Of a stretch of DNA of 64,000 nt, positions 46,653 through 55,796 are shown piece after piece. Every line of letters starts with the position of its first letter. Position 1 is the stretch's first letter. Source of the stretch: Sphaerochaeta sp. (GTDB taxonomy: Bacteria; Spirochaetota; Spirochaetia; Sphaerochaetales; Sphaerochaetaceae). The notes under the pieces were generated by a model. It was given only the letters and a program-made list of their open reading frames with translations. It was not told where the DNA came from and did not search any database. The position numbers and the translations under genes are program-made. The stretch spans positions 1 through 64,000 of the forward strand of contig JAKVPA010000008.1 in the NCBI GenBank assembly GCA_022482495.1, in the 5' to 3' direction.

Positions 46653-47656
46653 AGGTGCTCCTTTCCCCGAAGCATCAAAAAGAGGAAGAACGGAGCCCCG
46701 ACGAACGCCGTAAGGATGCCGATGGGGATCTCGCTGGTCGCGGCACACCGGGCGATGTCATCCACCAGGAGCAGGAACAATGCGCCGAACAACGCCGATG
46801 CGGGGAACACCTTGGTATGGGAGCTGCCGGTGACCTTGCGCGCCAAGTGCGGAACCACCAGACCAACCCAGCCGATCAAGCCACAGGTGGCGATGACCGC
46901 CGAAGTGGCCAACGTGGCGCTGATGACCAACACCCCCCGGAGCCGGTTGACATCCACCCCCAGCGTCAATGCGTCTTCGTCCCCCAGACTGAGAAGATCG
47001 GTTTTCCAGGAAAGAAACAACAACGGCACCACCCCGATGGCAAGCGGCACCACGGCGATCGCCACGGTGTGCCAGTCCGTTCCGGAAAGGCTTCCCATCA
47101 ACCAGTAGGTGATGGCAGGCAATTGGTTGGTGGGGTCGGCGACCAGCTTTATGAACGAGGTGCCCGAACCGCACAGCGAACCGACCATGATGCCGGAGAG
47201 GATCAACCCGGTGGTGCGGCGGGTCTTCAGCGCCCGGGACAGGGCATAGACCAACATCACCGTAGCCAAGCTGGCAAGAAATGAGAGGGCCATCACCCCG
47301 GAGGCAGGAAAGCCCAGCAGAATGGCAAGCGCCGCGCCGAACGCTGCGCCATTGGACGATCCCAGGATGTCAGGGCTGGCCATCGGGTTCTGGAACACCC
47401 CCTGGTACGTCGCGCCGGAAAGGGACAACGCCAGCCCGGCCAACATCGCCATGACGATGCGCGGCAGACGGATGGAGAACACGACCCGTTCCATGGCGAC
47501 TGTCCAGGTCCGATGGATCGGCACGATCCGTGACAGCAGGATCCGCACCACATCCCCCATGGACAAGGCATACCGTCCCCACGTGATGGAGAGACAGAAC
47601 ACCACCAAAAGCAACAGGGTGGTGACAATCCAAATGAATGGGCCACGGCGTGTCAT
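46649..47656 (-). CDS. Permease of an iron/cobalamin-type ABC importer (FecCD family)
   Basis: A 335-residue membrane protein with about ten helices. FecCD family features are IRLPRIVMAMLAGLALSLSGATYQGVFQNPMASPDILGSSNGAAFGAALAI, ITYWLMGSLSGTDW, LGVDVNRLRGVLVISATLATSAVIATCGLIGWVGLVVPHLAR and the C-terminal EIPIGILTAFVGAPFFLFLMLRGKE. It is the first gene of the importer operon. The start ATG at 47656 has no strong ribosome binding site and lies just below a promoter with an inverted repeat (47671-47704). Confidence 0.92.
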   Translation of the reverse strand: MTRRGPFIWIVTTLLLLVVFCLSITWGRYALSMGDVVRILLSRIVPIHRTWTVAMERVVFSIRLPRIVMAMLAGLALSLSGATYQGVFQNPMASPDILGSSNGAAFGAALAILLGFPASGVMALSFLASLATVMLVYALSRALKTRRTTGLILSGIMVGSLCGSGTSFIKLVADPTNQLPAITYWLMGSLSGTDWHTVAIAVVPLAIGVVPLLFLSWKTDLLSLGDEDALTLGVDVNRLRGVLVISATLATSAVIATCGLIGWVGLVVPHLARKVTGSSHTKVFPASALFGALFLLLVDDIARCAATSEIPIGILTAFVGAPFFLFLMLRGKEHL

Positions 47657-47670
47657 GCATCGATGGTAGC

Positions 47671-47704
47671 ATTATTTCCAATGCAACACAATGGAAGAAA
47701 TAAT
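47671..47704. promoter_or_regulatory. Inverted repeat over the metal-importer promoter
   Basis: ATTATTTC (47671-47678) and GAAATAAT (47697-47704) are perfect arms 18 bases apart. On the minus strand TTGTGT, 17 bases and TACCAT lie in and beside the repeat and could be the promoter. A metalloregulator (Fur- or DtxR-type) or another repressor could bind here; the identity is inference. Confidence 0.45.
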
Positions 47705-47717
47705 CCGCAAAAATCAT

Positions 47718-47744
47718 AAAAAAAGCATGCGCCGAAGCGCATGC
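47718..47744 (-). terminator. Terminator of the outer-membrane-protein operon
   Basis: Minus strand: GCATGCGC, loop TTCG, GCGCATGC, then seven T. The stem is 47725-47744 and carries a stable TTCG tetraloop. It follows the gene ending at 47770. Confidence 0.9.
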
Positions 47745-47769
47745 CCATCATAACTTTTTCCTTGTTTGC

Positions 47770-48381
47770 TTACTGCAGATTCAGCAACAACGAAACACCA
47801 AACTTCCCACTGTCCCAATCCACGTCAATCAGATTCTGGACATTGGTGTAATCATTGAACGTGTAGGAGGTATCCACCATGTAGCTGGCTCCTACGGAGA
47901 GCCCGCCCAGCATGAAGTCAACCATGGCGCGATAGGTCATCGGAGCGTTCATCACGACATTCTGGAACGAGGCGCCATCGACCACGGTACCATCCTGCGT
48001 CTTCACCTGCCATGTACCATCGTTGTTCTCCGCGCGGAGACGGGGTCCAAGACCGACACCGACACGGATGGTGTCCAACAGGTCCATCGCCAAGCCGGCG
48101 GTGACGATGCCGGAGATTTCCGGCATTCCGGAACCGTCGGTGGACGAGCCGCTGTACAATCCCATGGCGGTGATGTCAAGCATCAGCAGCTTCAGACGTA
48201 CGTCCGCGCCAAACGTATAGTTATTAATGTCCTTGAATGCTTCCGTATCATCCGTAACACTGCCTGCGTTGACGCTGTACATGGCGATTCCTCCCAGACT
48301 CAGGCTGATGGCTTTCGCAAACAGCAGGGAGGGTATCAACAGTACGACAAGCACCAATGCAAGTATCATTCTTTTTTTCAT
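47770..48381 (-). CDS. Small outer-membrane beta-barrel-like protein, paralogue 1
   Basis: A 203-residue exported protein with signal peptide MKKRMILALVLVVLLIPSLLFA. The mature part is rich in Gly and alternating hydrophobic residues, as in small beta-barrels. The ending NLIDVDWDSGKFGVSLLLNLQ resembles that of the neighbouring paralogue (DLLDVDWNTGRYGFLIKYLW). Both also share a central GLGPRLRAENNDGTW / GPRFRVVRDGDGNFW region. It is the last of three tandem genes and is followed by a terminator. No family name is recognised. A structural or porin-like envelope role is likely but unproven. Confidence 0.7.
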   Translation of the reverse strand: MKKRMILALVLVVLLIPSLLFAKAISLSLGGIAMYSVNAGSVTDDTEAFKDINNYTFGADVRLKLLMLDITAMGLYSGSSTDGSGMPEISGIVTAGLAMDLLDTIRVGVGLGPRLRAENNDGTWQVKTQDGTVVDGASFQNVVMNAPMTYRAMVDFMLGGLSVGASYMVDTSYTFNDYTNVQNLIDVDWDSGKFGVSLLLNLQ

Positions 48382-48436
48382 AATGTTTCTCCTTGTTGTA
48401 TCAGTCTATCGGGATTTTTCCAAATCCACAAGAAAC

Positions 48437-49018
48437 TCACCAAAGGTATTTGATGAGAAAACCGTATCTTCCCGTGTTCCAATCCACATCCAGCAGGTCC
48501 TTCACCTCATACCAGTGTTTAAAACGAAACAACGTATCCACCTGATAGGTTACACCGAACGCCACCGGTCCGGTCTGCCATTCGGCTGATGCGCGGTACG
48601 CCACCGGGGAATAGGAAAAATATTCGATGACCTTCTCCGCCTCGGTGAGGAACCCGTCATTATCGTAGCGCCAGAAGTTGCCATCACCATCACGAACCAC
48701 ACGGAAACGAGGTCCCGCCTCAATACCCAGCCGCACCGGACCAAGTTTCAGGGATGGTCCCAGACTGGGGAACACGGAAAACTCAGAGACGTCGTTCTCT
48801 TCCATCCGGGCTTCCCCGGTGAGGCTGAATCCAAACCACATCACGTGGGCGTACCCACCCAGCTGGATACCCCAATCAGAAGAGGAAACAGGAAACGGTG
48901 TCGTGACGCCCGCACCAAAACCGCCACCCACATCCCCCTCCGCACACAACACACCCATCAACGACAGAGCTACGAGGACCATCCCGAACCGTTTGCCCAT
49001 ACCCCACCTCATGCTCAA
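48437..49018 (-). CDS. Small outer-membrane beta-barrel-like protein, paralogue 2
   Basis: A 193-residue exported protein. A signal peptide (about residues 8-26, KRFGMVLVALSLMGVLCAEG) is followed by Gly/Phe-rich strands (GGGFGAGVTTPFPVSS, WGIQLGGYAHVMWFGFSLTGEARM) and PSLGPSLKLGPVRLGIEAGPRFRVVRDGDG. The C-terminal DLLDVDWNTGRYGFLIKYLW ends in an aromatic residue, a common outer-membrane insertion signal. The start ATG at 49018 overlaps the upstream gene's stop by four bases. It is clearly related to the downstream paralogue. Confidence 0.7.
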   Translation of the reverse strand: MSMRWGMGKRFGMVLVALSLMGVLCAEGDVGGGFGAGVTTPFPVSSSDWGIQLGGYAHVMWFGFSLTGEARMEENDVSEFSVFPSLGPSLKLGPVRLGIEAGPRFRVVRDGDGNFWRYDNDGFLTEAEKVIEYFSYSPVAYRASAEWQTGPVAFGVTYQVDTLFRFKHWYEVKDLLDVDWNTGRYGFLIKYLW

Positions 49019-49632
49019 TAAATGTCCAGACTCAACGCGAAGGTCAACATCCCCTCGCTTGTCCTGAAGAAATCAGAAATGCTGGGGGACGAACGAAGCG
49101 TGGAGAGGGAAAGGTTCGTAGGACAAAGATACCCGGCATGAAACCCGAAATTCCCCACCTGCGCGGAAAGCCCGATCTTCCAATACATACGACTGTGCAT
49201 CAGCAACGAACCGAACGACGTGGAAGAATCCACCACGGAACCATCGGCGAGTTCATAGCGGAAGGCGCTGTCACTTTCACTCTTGGTCGGCACAAGCATC
49301 CCCAGCGACGGGCCGAACCCAAATTCCAGATTGGACACGACGGAGAGCGGAATGGAAACACCAGGCATCATCAGGATGAGCAGTTTGCTTTCGTCATCCG
49401 AGTAAGAGAACGGCAAAAACGACGCTTCCACCGTCATCAAGGAAAAGCGAAATGCCATCCCACCGCCAATATGCCAATTGTCAAACGACTGCATTCCTGC
49501 ACCATAGCCACCATCTCCGGGGTACAGATACCCGCCCACCACCTGCAACGACGCGGTGGAAAGGGATCGGGCGCCCACGGCGCCACAAAGGAGGCACAGC
49601 AGCATGATGCTGAACAATCGTTTGAGTTTCAT
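49015..49632 (-). CDS. Small outer-membrane beta-barrel-like protein, paralogue 3, with start codon in a hairpin loop
   Basis: About 205 residues, with signal peptide MKLKRLFSIMLLCLLCGAVGA. The mature region is Gly-rich (VVGGYLYPGDGGYGAGMQSFDNWHIGGGMAFRFSLM) and shares NLEFGFGPSLGMLVPTKSESDSAFRYELADGSVVD with the layout of the two downstream paralogues. It ends LTFALSLDIY, again aromatic. ATG 49632 is chosen; ATG 49638 two codons earlier is equally in frame. Both lie in the loop of a ten-base-pair RNA hairpin (49620-49648), so translation of this operon's first gene may be structurally controlled. Confidence 0.68.
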   Translation of the reverse strand: MKLKRLFSIMLLCLLCGAVGARSLSTASLQVVGGYLYPGDGGYGAGMQSFDNWHIGGGMAFRFSLMTVEASFLPFSYSDDESKLLILMMPGVSIPLSVVSNLEFGFGPSLGMLVPTKSESDSAFRYELADGSVVDSSTSFGSLLMHSRMYWKIGLSAQVGNFGFHAGYLCPTNLSLSTLRSSPSISDFFRTSEGMLTFALSLDIY

Positions 49633-49648
49633 ATGCATAAACTCAAAC
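49620..49648 (-). promoter_or_regulatory. Hairpin that places the start codon in its loop
   Basis: On the minus strand GTTTGAGTTT, ATGCATATG, AAACTCAAAC. The ten-base arms are perfectly complementary and the nine-base loop contains both in-frame ATG codons. The only weak ribosome-binding GAG lies inside the left arm. The repeat could also be a protein-binding site on DNA. Confidence 0.6.
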
Positions 49649-49679
49649 AAGAATCATATAAGAAAGATACAAAAAACCT

Positions 49680-51593
49680 TTAAGAAATGATACGGTCCAA
49701 CTCGGCGAGCCACAGAGTGGCGCAGGCATCACTAGGCATCCGCCAGTCCCCACGGGGAGAGAGGGTCACCGAACCCACCTTCGGGCCATCGGGCAGACAG
49801 GAACGCTTGAACTGCTGGGCGAAGAACCGCTTGCAGAACACCTTCAGCCATTTGAGAATCTCCCCATCGGCGTACGCTCCGTCAAACGCGTACCGGGCCA
49901 ACCGGTAGATTTTCGCAGGAGAGAATCCCCAGCGAACCAGGTAGTACAAGAAGAAATCATGCAGTTCATACGGACCGACGATATCCTCCGTCACCTGGCT
50001 GATCGTCCCATCCCCGTTGGCGGGAAGCAACTCCGGACTGACCGGAGTTGCGATGACGTCCAGGAGGATCGCCTTGACCTGCTCCGGGGACTGCACCGCC
50101 ACGTAATGCACCAGAAACCGGACCAACGTCTTCGGCACGGAGCAGTTCACCCCGTACATCGACATGTGATCCCCGTTGTACGTCGCCCATCCCAACGCCA
50201 GTTCGGACAGGTCTCCCGTTCCGATGACCAGTCCCCCCTGTTGGTTGGCGATGTCCATCAAAATCTGTGTCCGTTCACGCGCCTGGCAGTTCTCATAGGT
50301 GACGTCCCGCACCGTCTCATCCTGACCTATGTCGGAGAAATGCTGCCGCACCGCGGCGGAGATGTCCACCTCGCGGAGCGTCACCCCCAACGCCTTGGCA
50401 AGCCGCGTCGCGTTGCTTTTCGTCCGGCTGGTCGTCCCGAAACCCGGCATCGTCACGGCGATGATTCCCTTGCGTTCCAGCTTGAGATCATCAAAGGCGC
50501 CGACACAAACCATCAACGCAAGCGTGGAGTCCAGTCCCCCGGACAAGCCCACCACCACGGTTTTCCCCTGCACGTGGGCCAACCGTTTCTCCAAACCCAG
50601 CCGTTGCAGACGAAGGATCAAAGCGCACCGCTGATCCCTCGCCCCATCATCGGCGGGCACGAACGGACTCCGGTCCACGTGCCGGGTCAGGACCGCTTCC
50701 TTCACCGGCATGGCGAACTCCACCACATGGCATTCGCGATGGCTCTGGGCGAACGTCGTCACCTTCTGGCGTTCCAGCGTCAACCGGTTGACGTCGATCT
50801 CGCTCTTCAGCACCTCCCCGCTCTGGGCGAACGACTGGGCAAGCACCGTACCGTTCTCCGCGATCAGGTTATGCGAGGAAAACACCAGATCGGTGGAGGA
50901 TTCCCCGAATCCGGCGTCGGCGTACACGTAGCCGGCGATCAACTTGGCGCTCTGGCTGGCGACCAGGTTTCTTCGGTACTCCGCCTTCCCCACCAGCTCA
51001 TCACTGGCGCTGGGGTTGACGATCACCGTGGCGCCGCCCAAGGCAAGATCCACCGATGGGGAGGAAGGAACCCACAGATCCTCGCACACCTCCACGCCAA
51101 AGCCAAACTCCCGTTGTGATGCGCACGTGAACACCAAGGGAAAACCGAACGGAACCAGCTGGCGGCAGAGCATCACTTCCCGCACCCCATCCTCCCCCGG
51201 GGTGAACCACCGCTTTTCATAGAACTCCTGGTAGGTGGGAAGGTTCCGCTTGGGAACCACCCCAAGGATCTTGCCGTTGTACAGGACCACCGCACAGTTG
51301 TACAAGCGTCCGGAGAACGAAAGAGGACAACCGACGACCATCACCAGGTCGAATCCTCGGCTGAACATCACCAGATCGGCCAACCCTTCCAAGGCCCCCT
51401 GCTGCAATGTCTGTTGGAGAAACAAATCAGCGCAGGTGTATCCTGTCAGACAGAGCTCAGGGAAGACCAGAAGCCGAACACCGGCTTTGGAGGCCTTCTC
51501 GATCCCCTCTTTGATCCGCTCTACGTTGTACGGGCAATCCGCCACGTGCACCAACGGAGAATATGTACCGACCGAAATGAATCCATCCCTCAT
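49680..51593 (-). CDS. nadE: Glutamine-dependent NAD+ synthetase
   Basis: A 637-residue two-domain enzyme making NAD+ from deamido-NAD+. The N-terminal nitrilase-like glutaminase has the triad Glu in FPELCLTGYTCADLF, Lys in VVPKRNLPTYQEFYEKRWF and Cys in GVEVCEDLW. The C-terminal synthetase shows the PP-loop VVGLSGGLDSTLALMV, then GIIAVTMPGFGTTSRTKSNA and LVIGTGDLSELALGWATYNGDHMSMYGVN. The frame is intact. The start is ATG 51593, overlapping the stop of the methyltransferase gene (ATGA), so it belongs to the same operon as pepF and the NtrC-like regulator. Confidence 0.95.
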   Translation of the reverse strand: MRDGFISVGTYSPLVHVADCPYNVERIKEGIEKASKAGVRLLVFPELCLTGYTCADLFLQQTLQQGALEGLADLVMFSRGFDLVMVVGCPLSFSGRLYNCAVVLYNGKILGVVPKRNLPTYQEFYEKRWFTPGEDGVREVMLCRQLVPFGFPLVFTCASQREFGFGVEVCEDLWVPSSPSVDLALGGATVIVNPSASDELVGKAEYRRNLVASQSAKLIAGYVYADAGFGESSTDLVFSSHNLIAENGTVLAQSFAQSGEVLKSEIDVNRLTLERQKVTTFAQSHRECHVVEFAMPVKEAVLTRHVDRSPFVPADDGARDQRCALILRLQRLGLEKRLAHVQGKTVVVGLSGGLDSTLALMVCVGAFDDLKLERKGIIAVTMPGFGTTSRTKSNATRLAKALGVTLREVDISAAVRQHFSDIGQDETVRDVTYENCQARERTQILMDIANQQGGLVIGTGDLSELALGWATYNGDHMSMYGVNCSVPKTLVRFLVHYVAVQSPEQVKAILLDVIATPVSPELLPANGDGTISQVTEDIVGPYELHDFFLYYLVRWGFSPAKIYRLARYAFDGAYADGEILKWLKVFCKRFFAQQFKRSCLPDGPKVGSVTLSPRGDWRMPSDACATLWLAELDRIIS

Positions 51594-52721
51594 TCCATCC
51601 TCCCCAACACCACACACGCTTCCTGCCCAAAGGTCTGTGGATACATGTCGAACACCTTCATCTGTAGGGGATGGTACCCCGTGGAGGCGAACAACGCCAA
51701 GTCCCGCGCCAGCGTGACGCTGTTGCAGGACATGTAGATGATCCGTTGGGGCTTCCATCCCGCCACCAAGGACGGGACATTCCTGTCCAGTCCGATCCGC
51801 GGGGGATCCAACACCACGGTATCCACCCCTTCCTTGCTGACCCAATCCTTCACATCCCCGGCATAGGAACGGGCGAACGGCGCGTTCTCCTTGGCCAGGC
51901 GCAGGCAGGAACGATCCTTCTCCACCAACACGATTTGTTTGTCTTTCCCGATGAACGCGCTGAACGTCCCCACGCCTCCGTACAGGTCCATCACCCGTTC
52001 CCCGACTACGGCGTTCCGGACGAATTCCCCCATCTGGGGCAGCACGAACCGGTTTCCCTGGAAAAACACCTGACCATCCACACAGAAACGAACCCCACCG
52101 GCCTCCAGGTGCACCACGGTACGGTCCGTCGTCACTCCATCATCCCCTGCAAACGCATTGACGGCAAACACGCCGTCCTCGCCACCACCGGAGAACATCA
52201 CCTGACGTGCCGCATCCCAGAGCCGATGCTTGTCCTTCAGCAGATCCCGAAGCGGGTGGACCAGAACGGGACAATCCTCCACCGGAACCAGCGTATTGCT
52301 CCGCCGTCCCAGGAACCCCACCTCTTTGGAAGTCAGGCGCACATGGAAACGAGCCCGGCACCGATAGCCCCACGCCGGTCCGCAGGCAACGCCAAGAGAC
52401 GGAAGCTCAGCGATTCCGCCGATTCTCCGGAGATTTTCACGCACCAGGTCCTCTTTTGTCTGCGCCTGACGGGCGTCAGAGAGAATCTGCAGGTCGCACC
52501 CGCCACAGATTCCCGTAGTACGGACAGCGAGGCTGGACGCGATCAGGAGACGGGGCGAGCACCCCGGTGACATGGGCGACCTGGTAGTCCGGGGTGACCC
52601 GGTCCACCTGGCATTCCACCGTCTCTCCTGGCAACGCGCCCTCAATGAGAAGGATCTTTCCATCCGAGGAGCGGGAAAACCCCAGCCCTCCCTGGACGAG
52701 GCGCTCACAGACGGCAACCAT
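51590..52721 (-). CDS. RlmD/TrmA-type RNA 5-methyluridine methyltransferase, one frameshift
   Basis: A class I methyltransferase of about 376 residues acting on uridine in rRNA or tRNA. An N-terminal TRAM-like region (GFSRSSDGKILLIEGALPGETVECQVD) is followed by a Fe-S cluster motif RCPYYGICGGCDLQ. The SAM site is MDLYGGVGTFSAFIGKDKQIVLVEKD. The catalytic segment IIYMSCNSVTLARDLALF carries the nucleophilic Cys. A +1 insertion at 52512-52514 falls inside the cluster motif; the corrected joint is the one shown. The ATG at 52721 overlaps the pepF stop by 17 bases. Whether it targets 23S rRNA or tRNA is not decidable. Confidence 0.87.
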
Positions 52722-54440
52722 CGGCGAACCTGTCCACAAACGAACCGATGACATCCATCCCCTGTTGCCAGAACGCGGGATCCCGGATATCAATGCCGAC
52801 GGAAGCGGCCACATCCATGGCGCTCATCGATCCCGTCTTGGAAAGCAACGAGACATAGGTATCCTCAAAGTCCTCGGGATGCTTCTCGTAGATGGCGTAC
52901 AGCCCCAGCCCGAACAGCTGGCCGAACGCGTACGGATAGTTGTAAAAGCTGAAATCACTGCTGTAGTAGTGGCTCTTCACCGCCCACATGTACGGGTGGT
53001 AGACGGATAATTCCCCGTACGTCCGCCTCTGGCAGGAGACCATCAGACGGCAGAACGCATCAGCGGTGAGCTCTTCCTTGGCCCGCTTGTGGAACACCTC
53101 CTGTTCAAACAGGAACCGGCAGAGGATGTCGACGCACACCTGGGTGGCGTCCTGCAGGAAGTGCTCGGTCAATGAAAGCCGTTCATCGAAATCCCCTTCC
53201 TTCAACGCCCCGTTCAGGGCGACGAACTCACTGAAGATCGACGCCGTCTCCGCCAATGTCATCGGGTAGGTCCGAAGCAGATGGGGAAGCGGCAACACGA
53301 TGCTGTCGTGGAACGCATGGCCCAGCTCATGGGCGAAGGTGGACACCCCATTGTACGTTCCGTCGAAATTGGCCATCACACGGCTCTGTCCAAACGCCGG
53401 GAAAGCGGTATCATATGCGCCCCCCACCTTGCCCTGGTGCGGAAACGGGTCCACCCACCCCTCGTGGAACGCTTTGGTGACGAACGATCCCATCTTCGGG
53501 GAGAACGCGCCCATCTGCCGGATGACAAACTGTTGGGCTTCTTCGTAGGTGTACGTTCTTCCACCCTTGCCCACCGGGGCGAACAGATCATAGAACGCCA
53601 GCTGGTCCACCCCCAATACCTTTGCCTTTGTCTCGAGATACCTGCGGAACATCGGAAGGTTGTCCTGCAGCGTGGAAAGCAGGGCATCAAACGTCGCCTG
53701 GTCGATCCGTGACTGGGACAGGGAGCGGGCAAGCGGGCTTGCATAGCCCCGCTTCCCATCCAGCGTGATGGTTGCTCCTTTGACACCGTTCAGCGCCGCG
53801 GCAAACGCGTCCTGATGTTCCTTCCAAATGGAAATTTCTTTGGAAAACGCCAGCGCCCGGAGCGTACGGTCCGGACTGAACGCGTAGCCACGGAGTTCGG
53901 TTGCCGTCTTCTTCTCATCATCCGTCCACGCCACTGTGGCGTTGGCCGAAACAGACTCCTGCAGGCGGGAGAACGCGTCCGTGCCGCTCCGGTTCAAGTC
54001 GGAGGCAATCGCCTCCAGTTCAGGATCCATCGTATGACGCTGCTCCTCCAACAACTCCTCCAATACGTACCGGTAGGAGGCCAACGGCTGTCCGTCTTCC
54101 GTCAACCGATGGATTTCTTCCGTACGAGAAGCCAGGAAGGAAAGCATGGAGACATGGAGATGGTCCACCGCAAGGGAGGCCTTCCCCACATGGGAGACAG
54201 GCGCGGATGGCGAAAGGCATCGGTGGTGTCCACCGACCGGACGGCTGATGCGAACGCCGAAAGGCTCTCCATCACATCCAGGATCTTCTGGTACCGATCC
54301 AATGCGTCGACAAGCGAACAGGATTTCCGTCTGATATCCCGTTCCAGACGGCGGGAATCCGTCACCACCTGAGAGAGATCCCCGCGGAAACGGGGGCTGC
54401 CCACCGTCCCGTACAACGTATCCATATTCCAACCGGTCAT
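52705..54440 (-). CDS. pepF: Oligoendopeptidase F family metallopeptidase (M3), one frameshift
   Basis: A cytoplasmic zinc peptidase of about 578 residues that degrades short peptides. The zinc motif FAHELGHAFHD (His-Glu-x-x-His) and the third ligand in TLAETASIFSEF are clear. VWDPFPHQGK-like EGWVDPFPHQGKVGGAYDT and YPYAFGQLFGLGLYAIY are also typical. Between 54198 and 54206 one base is missing (or two extra), joining DALDRYQKILDVMESLSAFASAV to VSHVGKASLAVDHLHVSMLSFLASR. The start is ATG 54440, overlapping the regulator stop, with a GGAGG ribosome binding site. Confidence 0.88.
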
Positions 54441-55792
54441 AATTCCTCCAATCCGTACTCGGCGATCTTGTTGATCAACGTCCGGCGGGAAATGCCCAGT
54501 TCCTGGGCGGCCTTGGTCCGGTTGCCCTCCCACCGCTGGAGCGCCCGGATGATCGCCGTCTCTTCCACATCCTTCAGGCTTTTCGCCTGATCATCATCCA
54601 CCGGCTGTTCGGTGCGTTTCTGTTCCTTGGTGAACACCGAGCTGTTCAGCTCCAAGTCATCCGGGGTGATCTCATCCCCGGATGAGAAGATCACGGCGCG
54701 TTCCAGAATGTTCTCCAACTCCCGGACGTTTCCATAGAACTGGTAGGAACAGAGAAGCTTCAGCGCCTCAGGGGTGAACCCTTTGACCTTATGCCCCACC
54801 TGCCGGTTCAGCCGGGCAAGAATTCCCGCCGCCAGGAGCGGGATGTCCCCGCTCCGTTCCCGCAGCGGTGGTATCTCAATGCGGACCACGTTGAGCCGGT
54901 AGAACAGATCCTCACGGAACTGCCCGTCACGGACCATCTGCTCCAGATTCTTGTTGGTCGCCGCGATGATCCGCGCGTTGATCGGCATGGCGCTCGTACC
55001 ACCCAGCCGGGTGATCCTCCGCTCCTGCAGCACCCTGAGAATCTTCACCTGCAACGACAACGGCATGTCCCCGATCTCATCCAGGAACAGCGTGCCCCCA
55101 TTGGCCAGCTCGAACATGCCGGTCTTGCGGTTCACCGCTCCGGTGAACGCTCCTTTCTCATACCCGAACAACTCACTTTCCAGCAGGTTCTCCGGCACTC
55201 CTCCGATGTTGATGGCCACGAACGGCCCCTGGGAAACCGGACTGTTGGCATGTATCTCCCGGGCCACCACTTCCTTCCCGGTGCCGCTCTCCCCGGTGAT
55301 CAACACGGTGGAGGTGGTGTCCTTGATCTTGGCGATCAACGCCTTGATCTTCATGATGGCGGGGCTCTCGCCGATGAAGGCGCTTTGCGTCTTCCCGTCC
55401 TCCATGCTCTTCGCCTCCACCAAGGTCCTCAGGTTCTGCGCCTCTACGAGCTTCTTCAGCCGGATGACCAGTTCCTCAGGATCGAACGGTTTGACCACAT
55501 AGTCCTGGGCCCCTTCCTTCAGCGCGGTGACGGCGTCGGTAATCTCCCCATGGGCGCTCATCATGATCACCGGCATCCGGTACCCTTCCTTGCGCAACCA
55601 CTCGATCAACTGCTGCCCGTCCATGCCGGGCATCTTCAGGTCAACCAACACGGCGTCATACGGCTTCTCCCTGAGAATCCGTTGGGCGGACAACCCGTTC
55701 TCCGCCACATCCCCGTCGATCCCGTCCAGCTTCAGGTACTGCTGCAACGAATTCCTGATGTCTTCCTCGTCATCCACGATCAATACGTTCAT
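54437..55792 (-). CDS. NtrC-family sigma-54-dependent response regulator
   Basis: A 451-residue transcription activator. The receiver domain (VLIVDDEEDIRNSLQQYL, phosphoacceptor in AVLVDLKMPGMDG, VVKPFD) is followed by an AAA+ domain. The AAA+ domain has Walker A GESGTGKE, GAFTGA for sigma-54 contact, the LFLDEIGDM Walker B and LRERSGDIPLL. The C-terminal Fis-type helix-turn-helix is NRTKAAQELGISRRTLINKIAEYG. It works with the histidine kinase encoded just upstream (ATG 55792 lies five bases past its stop). Targets are unknown. No convincing sigma-54 promoter was found in the window. Confidence 0.95.
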   Translation of the reverse strand: MNVLIVDDEEDIRNSLQQYLKLDGIDGDVAENGLSAQRILREKPYDAVLVDLKMPGMDGQQLIEWLRKEGYRMPVIMMSAHGEITDAVTALKEGAQDYVVKPFDPEELVIRLKKLVEAQNLRTLVEAKSMEDGKTQSAFIGESPAIMKIKALIAKIKDTTSTVLITGESGTGKEVVAREIHANSPVSQGPFVAINIGGVPENLLESELFGYEKGAFTGAVNRKTGMFELANGGTLFLDEIGDMPLSLQVKILRVLQERRITRLGGTSAMPINARIIAATNKNLEQMVRDGQFREDLFYRLNVVRIEIPPLRERSGDIPLLAAGILARLNRQVGHKVKGFTPEALKLLCSYQFYGNVRELENILERAVIFSSGDEITPDDLELNSSVFTKEQKRTEQPVDDDQAKSLKDVEETAIIRALQRWEGNRTKAAQELGISRRTLINKIAEYGLEEL

Positions 55793-55796
55793 ATCG

